Below are positions 7,234 to 14,820 of a stretch of 21,656 bases of DNA, one piece after another. Origin of the DNA: JAPOQD01 sp964620555 (lineage in GTDB: Bacteria; Pseudomonadota; Gammaproteobacteria; Pseudomonadales; Halieaceae); assembly GCA_964620555.1 (NCBI GenBank), contig CAZUGZ010000037.1, forward strand, positions 1 through 21,656, given 5' to 3'. The translations under genes and the position numbers were made by a program. The notes below the pieces were generated by a model. That model was not told where the DNA came from, made no database searches, and saw only the letters and a list, made by a program, of their open reading frames with translations. How positions within the stretch are numbered: the first letter of the stretch is position 1; every line of letters begins with the position of its first letter.

Positions 7234-8457
7234 CTGCAGACCAATCTCCACCCACGATTCCAATCCAGCGCAGAGGGTATGGAGGCGGATGCCATCCTGC
7301 GTAGCTGCGTGCACTGTGGCTTTTGCAATGAGACCTGCCCCACCTATCGGGAATTGGGCGATGAGCGCGATGGGCCTCGCGGTCGAATCTACCTGATAAG
7401 GCAGTTGCTGGAGGACGACCGGGCAACGGAAAAAACCCGCCTGCACCTGGACCGCTGCCTGAACTGTCGCAGCTGTGAAACCACATGTCCCTCCGGCGTG
7501 CAGTATGGCCGCCTGCTCGATATCGGCAGGCAGTTGATCGAACGACGGCAGCGCCGTCCGTTGCCCGAGCGATTGATGCGCTGGGGCCTCAGGCAGGTAT
7601 TGCCCTACCGCAACCGGTTCGCGCCCCTGGTGCGGATCGGGCAGCTTTTTCGACCGCTGTTGCCATCGTTCATCAGGCGCCGGGTGCCGCGGCTTCGGGC
7701 TCGCGTTCCCTGGCCCGCCAGCAGTCATGCCCGGACCATGTTGGCCCTGGCCGGCTGCGTGCAGGCGGGTGCGACACCCAATACCAATGCCGCGGCGGCA
7801 ACCGTGTTGGACCGCCTGGGTATCACCCTGGTCGAACGGGCGCGCGCCGGATGTTGCGGGGCGCTCAGCTACCATCTGTCGGAGCAGCGGGAAGGCCTGG
7901 ATTTCATGCGTCGCAATATCGATGCCTGGTGGCCCGCAATCGAGGCAGGCGCGGAAGCGGTCGTCGTCACCGCCTCGGGTTGCGGCGCCACTGTCAGGGA
8001 ATACGGATATCTACTCCGGCACGACCCGCAGTATGCTGAGCGGGCGCGGGTAGTGAGCGGACTGGCAAAGGACCTGTGTGAAGTGCTGGGCAACGAGGAC
8101 CTGGCGGGTTTGTCGATACAGCCGGACGGCGTAAAGACGGCCGTTCACTGCCCCTGCAGTTTAGCGCATGGGCTGAAACTGCCCGACGGCGTTGCGACCA
8201 TTATGCGTAACAGTGGCTTCAATCTTGCTGACACTGCAGAGAAACACCTGTGTTGCGGGTCGGCCGGGACCTACTCTATTCTGCAACCGGAGATGAGCAA
8301 AACGCTGCTGGATAACAAGATTCAGGCGCTGATGGTCGACAACCCCGGGCGTATCGTGACGGCGAATGTTGGTTGTCAGTTGCATATCGAATCCAGGGCA
8401 ACAGTACCGGTGCGGCATTGGATCGAGGTGCTGGCGGAAAGCCTCGGTCCCCGGTAG
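7234..8457 (+). CDS. glcF: Glycolate oxidase iron-sulfur subunit GlcF, probable CTG start
   Basis: GlcF carries electrons from the flavin subunits toward the respiratory chain. Two [4Fe-4S] motifs are complete: Cys25, 28, 31, 35 (CVHCGFCNETCP) and Cys75, 78, 81, 85 (CLNCRSCETTCP). Two CCG domains follow, with GCCGALSYH near 208 and LCCGSAGTY near 339. The first ATG, 7279, cuts off 15 residues and has its purine run only 1 nt away. CTG 7234 has AGGGGG at 7219-7224, a proper 9-nt spacing. It also lines up without gaps with my memory of the E. coli GlcF N-terminus (MQTQL against LQTNL, then LEAD against MEAD). I therefore give CTG 7234. The gene ends directly against a convergent gene. Confidence 0.92.
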   Translation: MQTNLHPRFQSSAEGMEADAILRSCVHCGFCNETCPTYRELGDERDGPRGRIYLIRQLLEDDRATEKTRLHLDRCLNCRSCETTCPSGVQYGRLLDIGRQLIERRQRRPLPERLMRWGLRQVLPYRNRFAPLVRIGQLFRPLLPSFIRRRVPRLRARVPWPASSHARTMLALAGCVQAGATPNTNAAAATVLDRLGITLVERARAGCCGALSYHLSEQREGLDFMRRNIDAWWPAIEAGAEAVVVTASGCGATVREYGYLLRHDPQYAERARVVSGLAKDLCEVLGNEDLAGLSIQPDGVKTAVHCPCSLAHGLKLPDGVATIMRNSGFNLADTAEKHLCCGSAGTYSILQPEMSKTLLDNKIQALMVDNPGRIVTANVGCQLHIESRATVPVRHWIEVLAESLGPR

Positions 8458-8961
8458 TCAATTTGAGAGTAGTGCGGCAACGAGTGTTTCTTGGGCATCG
8501 ATGTCAATTTTTACGCCCAGAACGCGTTCGTACGCGAGGAGATTTGCCCTTGCGGCCACGGCACTGTCGGTTTCGGTTGTACCCCATTGCCCGGCACTCT
8601 TCAGTCGGTACAAAAGGTCCTGCTGTACTTTTTCAGCTTCCAGTTCAACGACCTTGATTCTGTCCCTGAAGGAGTTCGCGCCGGTATTGGTGCATCCGGT
8701 CCCCGGTGCCTGAAGGGCGCGACGAATACCTCGCAATGGTGCGACTACCTCCGTTCTCCAACCTGTGACCGCAGCCTCCATCGCCGCGATGTCAGCGTTG
8801 CTCACCTGTCTTTGCCGGGCGGCGAGCCAGAGAATGTAGAGCAGGACGTTGATATCGATACCGCAATCGTCCTGCAGCCGAAGGCAACATTTCTCCACCT
8901 CTCGATGGCCATAAAACTCCAGGGAAAATTGCCAGAATGGCGACTCCGTTCCTGACGCCAT
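8458..8961 (-). CDS. TIGR02444 (DUF2390) family protein of unknown function
   Basis: The 167-residue protein belongs to a small family found mainly in gammaproteobacteria. Its family marks are the N-terminal PFWQFSLEFY, the VEKCCLRLQDDCGIDINVLL segment and LYILWLAARQ, with ALLSN at the end. No signal peptide, membrane segment or catalytic motif is evident; the product looks helical and cytoplasmic. The start is ATG at 8961-8959 on the minus strand, without a clear ribosome site. The gene is convergent with glcF: the two stop codons are adjacent with no spacer, so there is no separate terminator between them. Its job is unknown. Confidence 0.8.
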   Translation of the reverse strand: MASGTESPFWQFSLEFYGHREVEKCCLRLQDDCGIDINVLLYILWLAARQRQVSNADIAAMEAAVTGWRTEVVAPLRGIRRALQAPGTGCTNTGANSFRDRIKVVELEAEKVQQDLLYRLKSAGQWGTTETDSAVAARANLLAYERVLGVKIDIDAQETLVAALLSN

Positions 8962-9030
8962 GGTAACCCCGCAGACACAACGCGACAGACCGCACTACCT
9001 ACCAAAGAATGCCCGCGAATACTACCTTTG

Positions 9031-9260
9031 CTGCCGATAATCCAGGACCCGCTTGCCGATAATGCATCCAGTGGACGATTTGTCTACAATGAAACGATGG
9101 CTGTGGGGAAGAATCGTGTCGTCGTCGACACCAGTACCCTGGCGGAGATGGTTTCCTGGCCGGTGCGGTTTCCGCGGAACTGAAAGGCGCCTGCGGGGAT
9201 GTCATCGCCCCACGATATCGAGCCACTCCAACCCGATTTGTCAGGATGGAAGTAATCTGA
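9031..9260 (+). pseudogene. Possible frameshifted remnant upstream of mhpF
   Basis: The 298 bp between the TIGR02444 start and mhpF holds no intact gene. One frame reads protein-like from about 9031 to 9145 (SSGRFVYNETMAVGKNRVVV and onward), then soon stops. Another frame takes over at 9141 (GGDGFLAGAVSAELKGACGD and onward) and ends in a TGA at 9258-9260. That TGA overlaps the mhpF ATG as TGATG, a layout usual for coupled genes. This fits the 3' end of a gene broken by a frameshift, but I do not recognise the family. It may instead be non-coding. Confidence 0.25.
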
Positions 9261-10183
9261 TGGTGAACGAAAAAATACGGGCAGCGATTATCGGTCCCGG
9301 CAATATCGGTACCGACCTGCTGATGAAAGCGATGCGAAGTGACTGGATAGAGCCGGTCTGGATGGTCGGTATCGAAGAGTCCGAGGGCATAAAAAGGGCT
9401 CGAAAGTTTGGTCTGAAAACCTCAACCACGGGTATCGATGGTTTGGTGGGTCATATCGTCGAGGATGATATTCGCATCGCTTTCGACGCTACTTCGGCTG
9501 CTCTGCATGCGGAACATTCGCGCAAGGTCAATGCGTTGGGGGTGATCATGATTGACCTGACGCCCGCCGCCGTAGGGCCGTTTTGCGTGCCGTCCGTCAA
9601 CCTGGACGAACAGGCTGAGAGGCTGGAGATGAATGTCAATATGACCACTTGTGGCGGGCAGGCAACGATTCCCATAGTCGCGGCGGTTTCGAAGGTTCAG
9701 TCTGTCAGTTACGGCGAAATCATTGCCACGGTCGGCTCCAGGTCGATCGGACCGGGTACCCGGGCCAACATTGATGAATTCACCCGCACAACCGCCGCCG
9801 GCATCGAGCAGGTGGGCGGCGCCAAAAAGGGCAAGGCGATCAATATCATCAATCCCGCGGAGCCGCCGTTGATCATGCGGGACACCGTTCATTGTTTGAC
9901 CGAGACCGAGCCGGACCAGAAGGCGATCGCCGAATCCATTGAGCGCATGATTGCGGAAGTGCAGATTTATGTGCCCGGATACCGGTTGGTCAATGGCCCG
10001 GTCTTCGACGGCAACCGGGTTTCCGTATTTTTGGAAGTGGAAGGCCTGGGTGATTTCCTTCCGAAGTATTCGGGGAATCTGGACATCATGACCGCGGCGG
10101 GCCTGCGTACAGCCGAGCTGTTCGCCGAAAAAATAGAGTCGGGCAAGTTCCTGTTACCGGAACGACTGTCAAAAATCGCCTGA
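9260..10183 (+). CDS. mhpF: Acetaldehyde dehydrogenase (acylating), MhpF/DmpF family
   Basis: This enzyme oxidises acetaldehyde or propionaldehyde to the acyl-CoA with NAD+, taking the aldehyde from its aldolase partner through a channel. The 307-residue length is normal. The Rossmann motif is IGPGNIGTD (11-19). The catalytic cysteine is Cys131 in the TTCGGQATIP segment, close to the position known in DmpF. The GPVFDGNRVSVFLEVEG stretch is also typical. ATG 9260 follows GGAAG at 9248-9252. The aldolase gene begins 13 bp after its stop, so the two are co-expressed. Steroid-degradation HsaG-type enzymes are close relatives, so the natural substrate could be propionaldehyde. Confidence 0.93.
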   Translation: MVNEKIRAAIIGPGNIGTDLLMKAMRSDWIEPVWMVGIEESEGIKRARKFGLKTSTTGIDGLVGHIVEDDIRIAFDATSAALHAEHSRKVNALGVIMIDLTPAAVGPFCVPSVNLDEQAERLEMNVNMTTCGGQATIPIVAAVSKVQSVSYGEIIATVGSRSIGPGTRANIDEFTRTTAAGIEQVGGAKKGKAINIINPAEPPLIMRDTVHCLTETEPDQKAIAESIERMIAEVQIYVPGYRLVNGPVFDGNRVSVFLEVEGLGDFLPKYSGNLDIMTAAGLRTAELFAEKIESGKFLLPERLSKIA

Positions 10184-10196
10184 GGGAGTAGCGAAC

Positions 10197-11216
10197 ATGA
10201 ACGACAAAACCCTGCGGGTCACCTTGCACGACATGAGCTTGCGGGATGGCATGCACGCCATGCAGCACCAGATCAGTCTGGATCAGATGATTGCCGTGGC
10301 CACGGCCCTGGATGACGCAGGCATGCCGTTGATCGAGGTAACTCACGGCGATGGTTTGGGCGGGGCTTCGGTGATTTATGGTTTTTCCGCGCACTCTGAC
10401 GAGGAATATCTGAACGCGGTGGTTCCGAAGATGAAAAATGCACGCGTCTCGGCGTTGTTGTTGCCGGGTATCGGCACGGTCGATCACTTGCGCATGGCGC
10501 ACAACTGCGGTGTGAGCACGATTCGCGTGGCGACCCATTGTACGGAAGCGGACATTTCCGCGCAGCATATCGAGATGGCGAGAAACATCGGTCTGGACAC
10601 CGTGGGGTTTCTCATGATGGCGCACATGATTCCTGCCGAACAACTTCTCGAACAGGCCCGACTCATGGAATCCTATGGCGCCAATTGCATTTACTGCACC
10701 GACTCGGCCGGCTATATGCTGCCGGCGGATGTCACTGAAAGAATCGGCCTGTTTCGGAGCGAACTCAATCCGGATACCGAAATCGGGTTCCACGGCCATC
10801 ACAATCTCGGCATGGGTATTGCCAATTCCATCGCCGCGATCGAAGCAGGTGCGAGCCGCATAGATGGTTCGGTGGCTGGCCTTGGCGCCGGAGCCGGAAA
10901 TACGCCCCTGGAAGCGTTGGTAGCCGTGCAGCATCGGATGGGAATAGAGGATGGCATCGATCTGTTCAAAATCATGGATGTCGCCGAGGACATCGTGGTT
11001 CCCATGATGCAACAGCCGATCCGGCTGGACCGCGACGCATTGACCCTGGGATATGCCGGTGTCTACAGTTCCTTTTTGCTCTTTGCCAAACGCGCCGAGG
11101 ACAAATACGGTGTACCGGCAAGGGCTCTTTTGGTTGAACTGGGGCGCCAGCGCATGGTAGGTGGCCAGGAAGACATGATCGAAGACCTGGCATTGACCAT
11201 GTCCCGGCAGCAGTAG
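10197..11216 (+). CDS. mhpE: 4-hydroxy-2-oxovalerate aldolase, MhpE/DmpG/BphI family
   Basis: The aldolase splits 4-hydroxy-2-oxoacids into pyruvate and an aldehyde, which passes to the dehydrogenase encoded just upstream. The N-terminal LRDGMHAMQHQ contains Arg16, Asp17 and His20, the catalytic positions known in BphI. The metal-binding motif GFHGHHNLGMG lies near 195-205. The C-terminal communication domain is complete at a total of 339 residues. GGGAG lies about 8 nt before ATG 10197. Ring-cleavage dioxygenase, hydrolase and hydratase genes of a full meta-cleavage pathway are not in the window, so the source of the substrate is unknown. Confidence 0.94.
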   Translation: MNDKTLRVTLHDMSLRDGMHAMQHQISLDQMIAVATALDDAGMPLIEVTHGDGLGGASVIYGFSAHSDEEYLNAVVPKMKNARVSALLLPGIGTVDHLRMAHNCGVSTIRVATHCTEADISAQHIEMARNIGLDTVGFLMMAHMIPAEQLLEQARLMESYGANCIYCTDSAGYMLPADVTERIGLFRSELNPDTEIGFHGHHNLGMGIANSIAAIEAGASRIDGSVAGLGAGAGNTPLEALVAVQHRMGIEDGIDLFKIMDVAEDIVVPMMQQPIRLDRDALTLGYAGVYSSFLLFAKRAEDKYGVPARALLVELGRQRMVGGQEDMIEDLALTMSRQQ

Positions 11217-11256
11217 AGGAGGGTCCGGCTGCAAGCAGTTGGAAGCTGGTGGGTCC

Positions 11257-11850
11257 ATGCAGAAAATCATCATCGGTATATCGGGTTCCAGTGGCGTCAT
11301 ATACGGCATCCGCCTGCTGGAGATCCTGCGCGATCAGCCCGCTGTGGAGACGCATCTGGTGCTGTCCGGAACGGCGCAAAGGAACGTAGTGATCGAAACG
11401 GAATTCACGGTGGAACAAGTGGAAGCGCTGGCCGATGTCGTGCACAGCGATAGCGATGTGGCGGCAACGCTATCCAGTGGGTCGTTCCGAACCATGGGCA
11501 TGATTGTGGCGCCCTGTTCCATGAAAACACTGTCAAATATCGTTCATTCAGCAACGGATAACCTGCTGGCCCGGGCGGCGGATGTGGTCCTCAAGGAAGG
11601 ACGCAAGTTGGTGCTGATGCCCCGTGAGTCACCGCTGCATGTCGGGCATTGCAAGCTTCTTTACGAGGCGGCCTCGATGGGTATCCACCTTGCACCGCCC
11701 ATGCCCGGGTTTTATAACCGTCCCCGGACCATCGACGATGTAATCAATCACAGCGCAGGTCGCGTGCTCGACCTGTTTGGTCTTGATCTGGCGCTGGTCA
11801 AGCGCTGGCAGGGCGCGGACTCCCGGGAAGGAACGAAAATCCGGGGTTGA
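11257..11850 (+). CDS. UbiX/Pad1-type flavin prenyltransferase
   Basis: UbiX enzymes attach a prenyl group to FMN, making the cofactor of UbiD-family decarboxylases. The 197-residue product shows the FMN-binding ISGSSGVIYG (8-17), APCSMKTLSNI (85-95, with Cys87 and Ser88) and LMPRESPLHVGH. ATG 11257 is preferred over a TTG at 11239 because the conserved strand KIIIGISG then begins at residue 3. It follows the aldolase gene by 40 bp on the same strand. No UbiD-type gene is in the window. The gene could serve ubiquinone synthesis as ubiX. Its place behind mhpF-mhpE suggests instead a pathway-specific role in decarboxylating an aromatic acid. Confidence 0.88.
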   Translation: MQKIIIGISGSSGVIYGIRLLEILRDQPAVETHLVLSGTAQRNVVIETEFTVEQVEALADVVHSDSDVAATLSSGSFRTMGMIVAPCSMKTLSNIVHSATDNLLARAADVVLKEGRKLVLMPRESPLHVGHCKLLYEAASMGIHLAPPMPGFYNRPRTIDDVINHSAGRVLDLFGLDLALVKRWQGADSREGTKIRG

Positions 11851-11895
11851 CCCCTCGTGGACAGTTTTTCATGACAGACAGGTCTTTTTCACATT

Positions 11896-13008
11896 ATGGC
11901 TGAATCCCCCGTACTTTTCGCCGAGTTACCAGCAGCCTCGGGAAGCATTGGGCTGGTGACCCTGAACGTGGCGGCAACGCTCAACTCACTGACCCTGGAA
12001 ATGGTCGACCTGCTGCAGGGCCAACTGGAGCAGTGGCGCACCGATGACCGCATTGCCACGGTGTTCATCGAAGGAAGTGGTGAAAAAGCGTTTTGTGCGG
12101 GGGGAGACGTCCAGGCGCTGTATCACAGTGCCGTGGCGACACCCGGTGGTCCGTGTGAATATGCCGAGAGTTTTTTCGGTCGTGAATACCGGATGAATTA
12201 CACCCTGCATACCTTCCCCAAGCCCATAATCTGCTGGGGGCATGGCATTGTCATGGGTGGCGGCCTGGGCGTCATGGCGGGTTGCTCTCACCGCGTGGTT
12301 ACGGAAAAGACGCGCATCGCCATGCCGGAGGTCACCATAGCGCTGTTCCCCGATGTGGGAGGTAGCTGGTTCCTCAATCACATGCCCGGCAAGTGCGGCC
12401 AGTTCCTGGCTTTGACCGGCGCCTCCATCAATGCCGCCGATGCCATTTACACCGGCATCGCCGACCGCTTTATTTGCAGTGAGTACAGGGCGGGAGTACT
12501 GGAGCAACTCCAGCAGGTACATTGGTCCTCCGACCCGGCAGAAAATCAGGCCGGGGTCCGGCACGCGTTGCGTGCCTTTGCTGAACAGAGCATCGGCCGT
12601 CGTCCCGAAGGCCAGGTCGAGCCTCATCTGGAGACCATCAATACCCTGTGTGACGGCGATGATGTGCACCAAGTCATCGACAATATCACCTCCCAGCAGA
12701 CCGACGATCCCTGGTTGTCGCGGGCCCGGGACTCGCTGGCACACGGGTCCAGTCTTGCCGCGCTGTGGATAGACCGTCAGTTACGGGAAACCCGGCATGC
12801 CTCGCTGCGGGAAGTATTTCAGGCGGAGATACTGCTGGTGACCAATATCGTGCGACATCCCGAGTTTGCAGAAGGTGTGCGAGCGCTGCTCATCGACAAG
12901 GACAGGAATCCACGCTGGCAGTTCCAGGCATCCAGGGACGTGCCCGGGGAGCTGTTGGATCATTTTTTTACAGCGCCGTGGGCGCAAAATCCCCTGTCGG
13001 ATCTGTAG
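11896..13008 (+). CDS. Enoyl-CoA hydratase/isomerase, 3-hydroxyisobutyryl-CoA hydrolase-like
   Basis: The 370-residue protein is a crotonase of the ECH_2 type. It shows the oxyanion-hole segments AFCAGGDVQALY (about 65-76) and GHGIVMGGGLGVM (about 114-126), then MPEVTIALFPDVGGSWFL from 143 with Glu145 in the catalytic position. The long C-terminal helical half is that of 3-hydroxyisobutyryl-CoA hydrolases in valine breakdown, but some relatives hydrate enoyl-CoAs. The usual LNRPKALNAL segment reads LNVAATLNSL here, a mild deviation. ATG 11896 lacks a strong ribosome site. The gene starts 45 bp after the UbiX-type gene and is probably in the same transcript. Confidence 0.85.
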   Translation: MAESPVLFAELPAASGSIGLVTLNVAATLNSLTLEMVDLLQGQLEQWRTDDRIATVFIEGSGEKAFCAGGDVQALYHSAVATPGGPCEYAESFFGREYRMNYTLHTFPKPIICWGHGIVMGGGLGVMAGCSHRVVTEKTRIAMPEVTIALFPDVGGSWFLNHMPGKCGQFLALTGASINAADAIYTGIADRFICSEYRAGVLEQLQQVHWSSDPAENQAGVRHALRAFAEQSIGRRPEGQVEPHLETINTLCDGDDVHQVIDNITSQQTDDPWLSRARDSLAHGSSLAALWIDRQLRETRHASLREVFQAEILLVTNIVRHPEFAEGVRALLIDKDRNPRWQFQASRDVPGELLDHFFTAPWAQNPLSDL

Positions 13009-13047
13009 GGCAGGGGATGGCGCTGGCCAGCCCGGCTGGAGAGTTAC

Positions 13048-13779
13048 ATGTTCGAAGACAAGACCAGGGCCCTGCTGAAACGCAATGATCCCGCCGCCAC
13101 TGCGGATGAGGTGCAAACCACTTTTGCCGCAACGGTCCTTTTGCTGCGGGATGCGCCGCTGGGCATGGAGGTATTGATGTTGAGAAAAACCTCCAATGTC
13201 GCCTTTGGTGGCATGTGGGTATTCCCCGGGGGGCGCATTGATGAACAGGATGGCGCGGCCGATGCCTCATTGGAATCGCGCGCCCGGAGTGCGGCGGTTC
13301 GGGAAGCCCGCGAAGAGACCGACCTGCAGGTCGTCGAAGAGAACCTGCATTGGCTCTCCCACTGGACTCCGCCCGCCAGGGTCGGGCGGCGCTTCATCAC
13401 CTGGTTCTATGCCGCCAGGGCCCCGCACGATGCGGTGACCATTGACCATGGCGAGATCAGGGAAAGCCGTTGGCTCACCCCCACGGCCGCCCTGCAACAG
13501 CATGCCGCCGGGGAGATAGAACTGGCGCCCCCGACCTATGTCTCCCTGCACCGGCTGACCGCCCATGACAGGGTGGATGAAGCGTTGTCCGCCATTGCAC
13601 GGGAAACACCGCGTCACTACGTTACGCGCATCGGCGCCAGTGACGATGATCCGGTTGTCATGTGGAAGGGCGATGCGGGTTATGAATCGGGTGAGGTGGA
13701 CGCCGAGGGACCGCGCCATCGCTTGCGGATGAAGCGCGGCGGCTGGATTTACGAAGATGACGGCGCCGACCGGAGCTAG
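13048..13779 (+). CDS. Nudix hydrolase, NUDT19-like
   Basis: The 243-residue product has a Nudix fold. WVFPGGRIDEQD (57-68) supplies the glycine side of the Nudix box. REAREE (85-90) supplies the metal-binding glutamates, followed by TDL rather than the usual xGL. About 18 residues separate the two parts, more than in the canonical GX5EX7REUXEE box, which recalls NUDT19-type CoA-diphosphate hydrolases. Substrate is therefore a guess, perhaps acyl-CoA or CoA, which would suit the neighbouring CoA genes. GGAGAG lies about 5 nt before ATG 13048. The TAG stop lies inside the left arm of a long inverted repeat. Confidence 0.85.
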   Translation: MFEDKTRALLKRNDPAATADEVQTTFAATVLLLRDAPLGMEVLMLRKTSNVAFGGMWVFPGGRIDEQDGAADASLESRARSAAVREAREETDLQVVEENLHWLSHWTPPARVGRRFITWFYAARAPHDAVTIDHGEIRESRWLTPTAALQQHAAGEIELAPPTYVSLHRLTAHDRVDEALSAIARETPRHYVTRIGASDDDPVVMWKGDAGYESGEVDAEGPRHRLRMKRGGWIYEDDGADRS

Positions 13780-13828
13780 CCCGCATAGTTCAGCAATCTT
13801 CTGCTGCGAACGCCGATATGCGGGCTAG
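13776..13828. terminator. Long inverted repeat between convergent genes, containing both stop codons
   Basis: CTAGCCCGCATA (13776-13787) pairs 12/12 with TATGCGGGCTAG (13817-13828). Inside it GTTCAGCA (13788-13795) pairs with TGCTG and AAC (13802-13806, 13809-13811) with a two-base bulge, closing a 6-nt loop. The plus-strand Nudix stop (13777-13779) and the minus-strand oxygenase stop (13825-13827) both sit in the outer arms. There is no T-run on either side, so it is not a textbook intrinsic terminator. It may still act in both directions or protect mRNA 3' ends. Confidence 0.6.
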
Positions 13829-14586
13829 AAAGTCAGCTCTTCCTTGGCGCTGTTGGCCGGCTTGCCGGTGAGCACGCGCCCCGCCTTCTTCAAAAATAGC
13901 TGCCCGGGGCGGTATTCCTCGAAGACCACGATAAACACTTTGCGGTACCTGCCCTCGGGACAACGGATGCGCTTTACACCGTGCCAGGAATTGCCGCGAC
14001 GACCGAAAATGATGCAGCGGTTATCCATGGTCTGGGCCGGCCACTGGGCATCAAATTCCTCGAAGGCCGGCGCGCTGTAGGTGGGAAAGCGGCCCCGATC
14101 ATCGAGAATAACGGTCTCCCCGCCCCAGGCCGGGTCCCAATCGCGTTCGCTGTTGAGGTAGAAAATCTGTGACCCGAGCTTGCCCTTGGCGTCACAGTGG
14201 GGGCTCACCTCCTCTCCATTGGGAGTGTAGTGCCAGTGAAAGCGCATGCGCACCCGGGACACCCCGAGCAGCCGGCACAGGAACTGGCGATAGCGGTCGC
14301 TGAGCAGTTCCTGCAGGAACTGATGCCAGGGGCCGGGCAGTTCCAGCCCCGCCACGTAATCGAGTATGTAGCGGTTGTGGTAGGCCTGTCCGCTCTTGCG
14401 CTGTTTGCCGAACGAAGGAGTGAAACGTTCCAGCGGGGGCAGGGTATCCAGCAGTTCGCCGTAGGTCTCCGGGCGAATGAAACCCTGCGGATTGGCCCAG
14501 GGAAAGGGCTGCCGTTGCTGAAAGTCCCGCTCGTCGAAGGCGTCCATGAGGTCCTGGTTCAGATAGCGAGTGGTTGCCTGATGCAT
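13825..14586 (-). CDS. 2-oxoglutarate/Fe(II)-dependent oxygenase
   Basis: The 253-residue protein shows the 2OG-Fe(II) dioxygenase triad: His130 and Asp132 in SPHCDAKG, the distal His202 in SWHGVKRI, and an arginine (213 or 215) that can hold 2-oxoglutarate. The fold matches prolyl-4-hydroxylase-like members that act on proteins or small molecules; the substrate cannot be told. No signal peptide is present. ATG 14586 is preceded on its strand by GGAG at a rather long spacing. The gene stands alone, convergent with the Nudix gene, and its upstream side reaches the assembly gap, so an operon partner may be missing. Confidence 0.85.
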   Translation of the reverse strand: MHQATTRYLNQDLMDAFDERDFQQRQPFPWANPQGFIRPETYGELLDTLPPLERFTPSFGKQRKSGQAYHNRYILDYVAGLELPGPWHQFLQELLSDRYRQFLCRLLGVSRVRMRFHWHYTPNGEEVSPHCDAKGKLGSQIFYLNSERDWDPAWGGETVILDDRGRFPTYSAPAFEEFDAQWPAQTMDNRCIIFGRRGNSWHGVKRIRCPEGRYRKVFIVVFEEYRPGQLFLKKAGRVLTGKPANSAKEELTF

Positions 14587-14675
14587 CTTTCAATTCACTC
14601 CATCGTCCCGGCTCGCAGGTGGGCAGCGGTTTCCAGCCGCTGCATTCGGATGGTGACTCCCGAAAATTCGTCAAT

Positions 14676-14700
14676 GCCCGCCGCGGCCAGCGCGGCGGGC
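14676..14700. repeat. 10-bp GC hairpin, REP-like
   Basis: GCCCGCCGCG (14676-14685) and CGCGGCGGGC (14691-14700) are perfect inverse complements around GCCAG. TCGTCAAT precedes it, close to the flank often seen beside REP-type proteobacterial repeats. Only one copy lies in the window, so repeat status is a guess. Confidence 0.35.
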
Positions 14701-14735
14701 CACAGAATACAATAAAAAAACCCTCATCGGCAGTA

Positions 14736-14745
14736 NNNNNNNNNN
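14736..14745. other. Assembly gap (10 N)
   Basis: Ten N separate the oxygenase upstream region from the arsC upstream region. The true length is unknown. Linkage of the two halves of the window depends on this join. Confidence 0.99.
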
Positions 14746-14820
14746 CTCCCGCACCGAATCGGGTCGCCACAGTGTTTGTTATACTGCGGCGACCCCACGC
14801 CAATGGAGACCGGAGGCGTC

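Larger units (their letters stand above)
14587..14820. other. Intergenic stretch with hairpins and an assembly gap
   Basis: Two GC-rich hairpins lie here: 14623-14643 (7-bp stem, 7-nt loop) and 14676-14700 (10-bp stem, 5-nt loop). The second has the look of a REP-type element. A minus-strand frame ending at 14595 is open for about 40 codons with high GC in third positions. It has no ATG near its upstream end, so it may be the tail of a gene cut by the gap or chance. Seven A at 14714-14720 precede CCCTCATCGG and then the N-run. That looks like the T-run plus one arm of a minus-strand terminator whose other arm fell into the gap. Confidence 0.4.
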
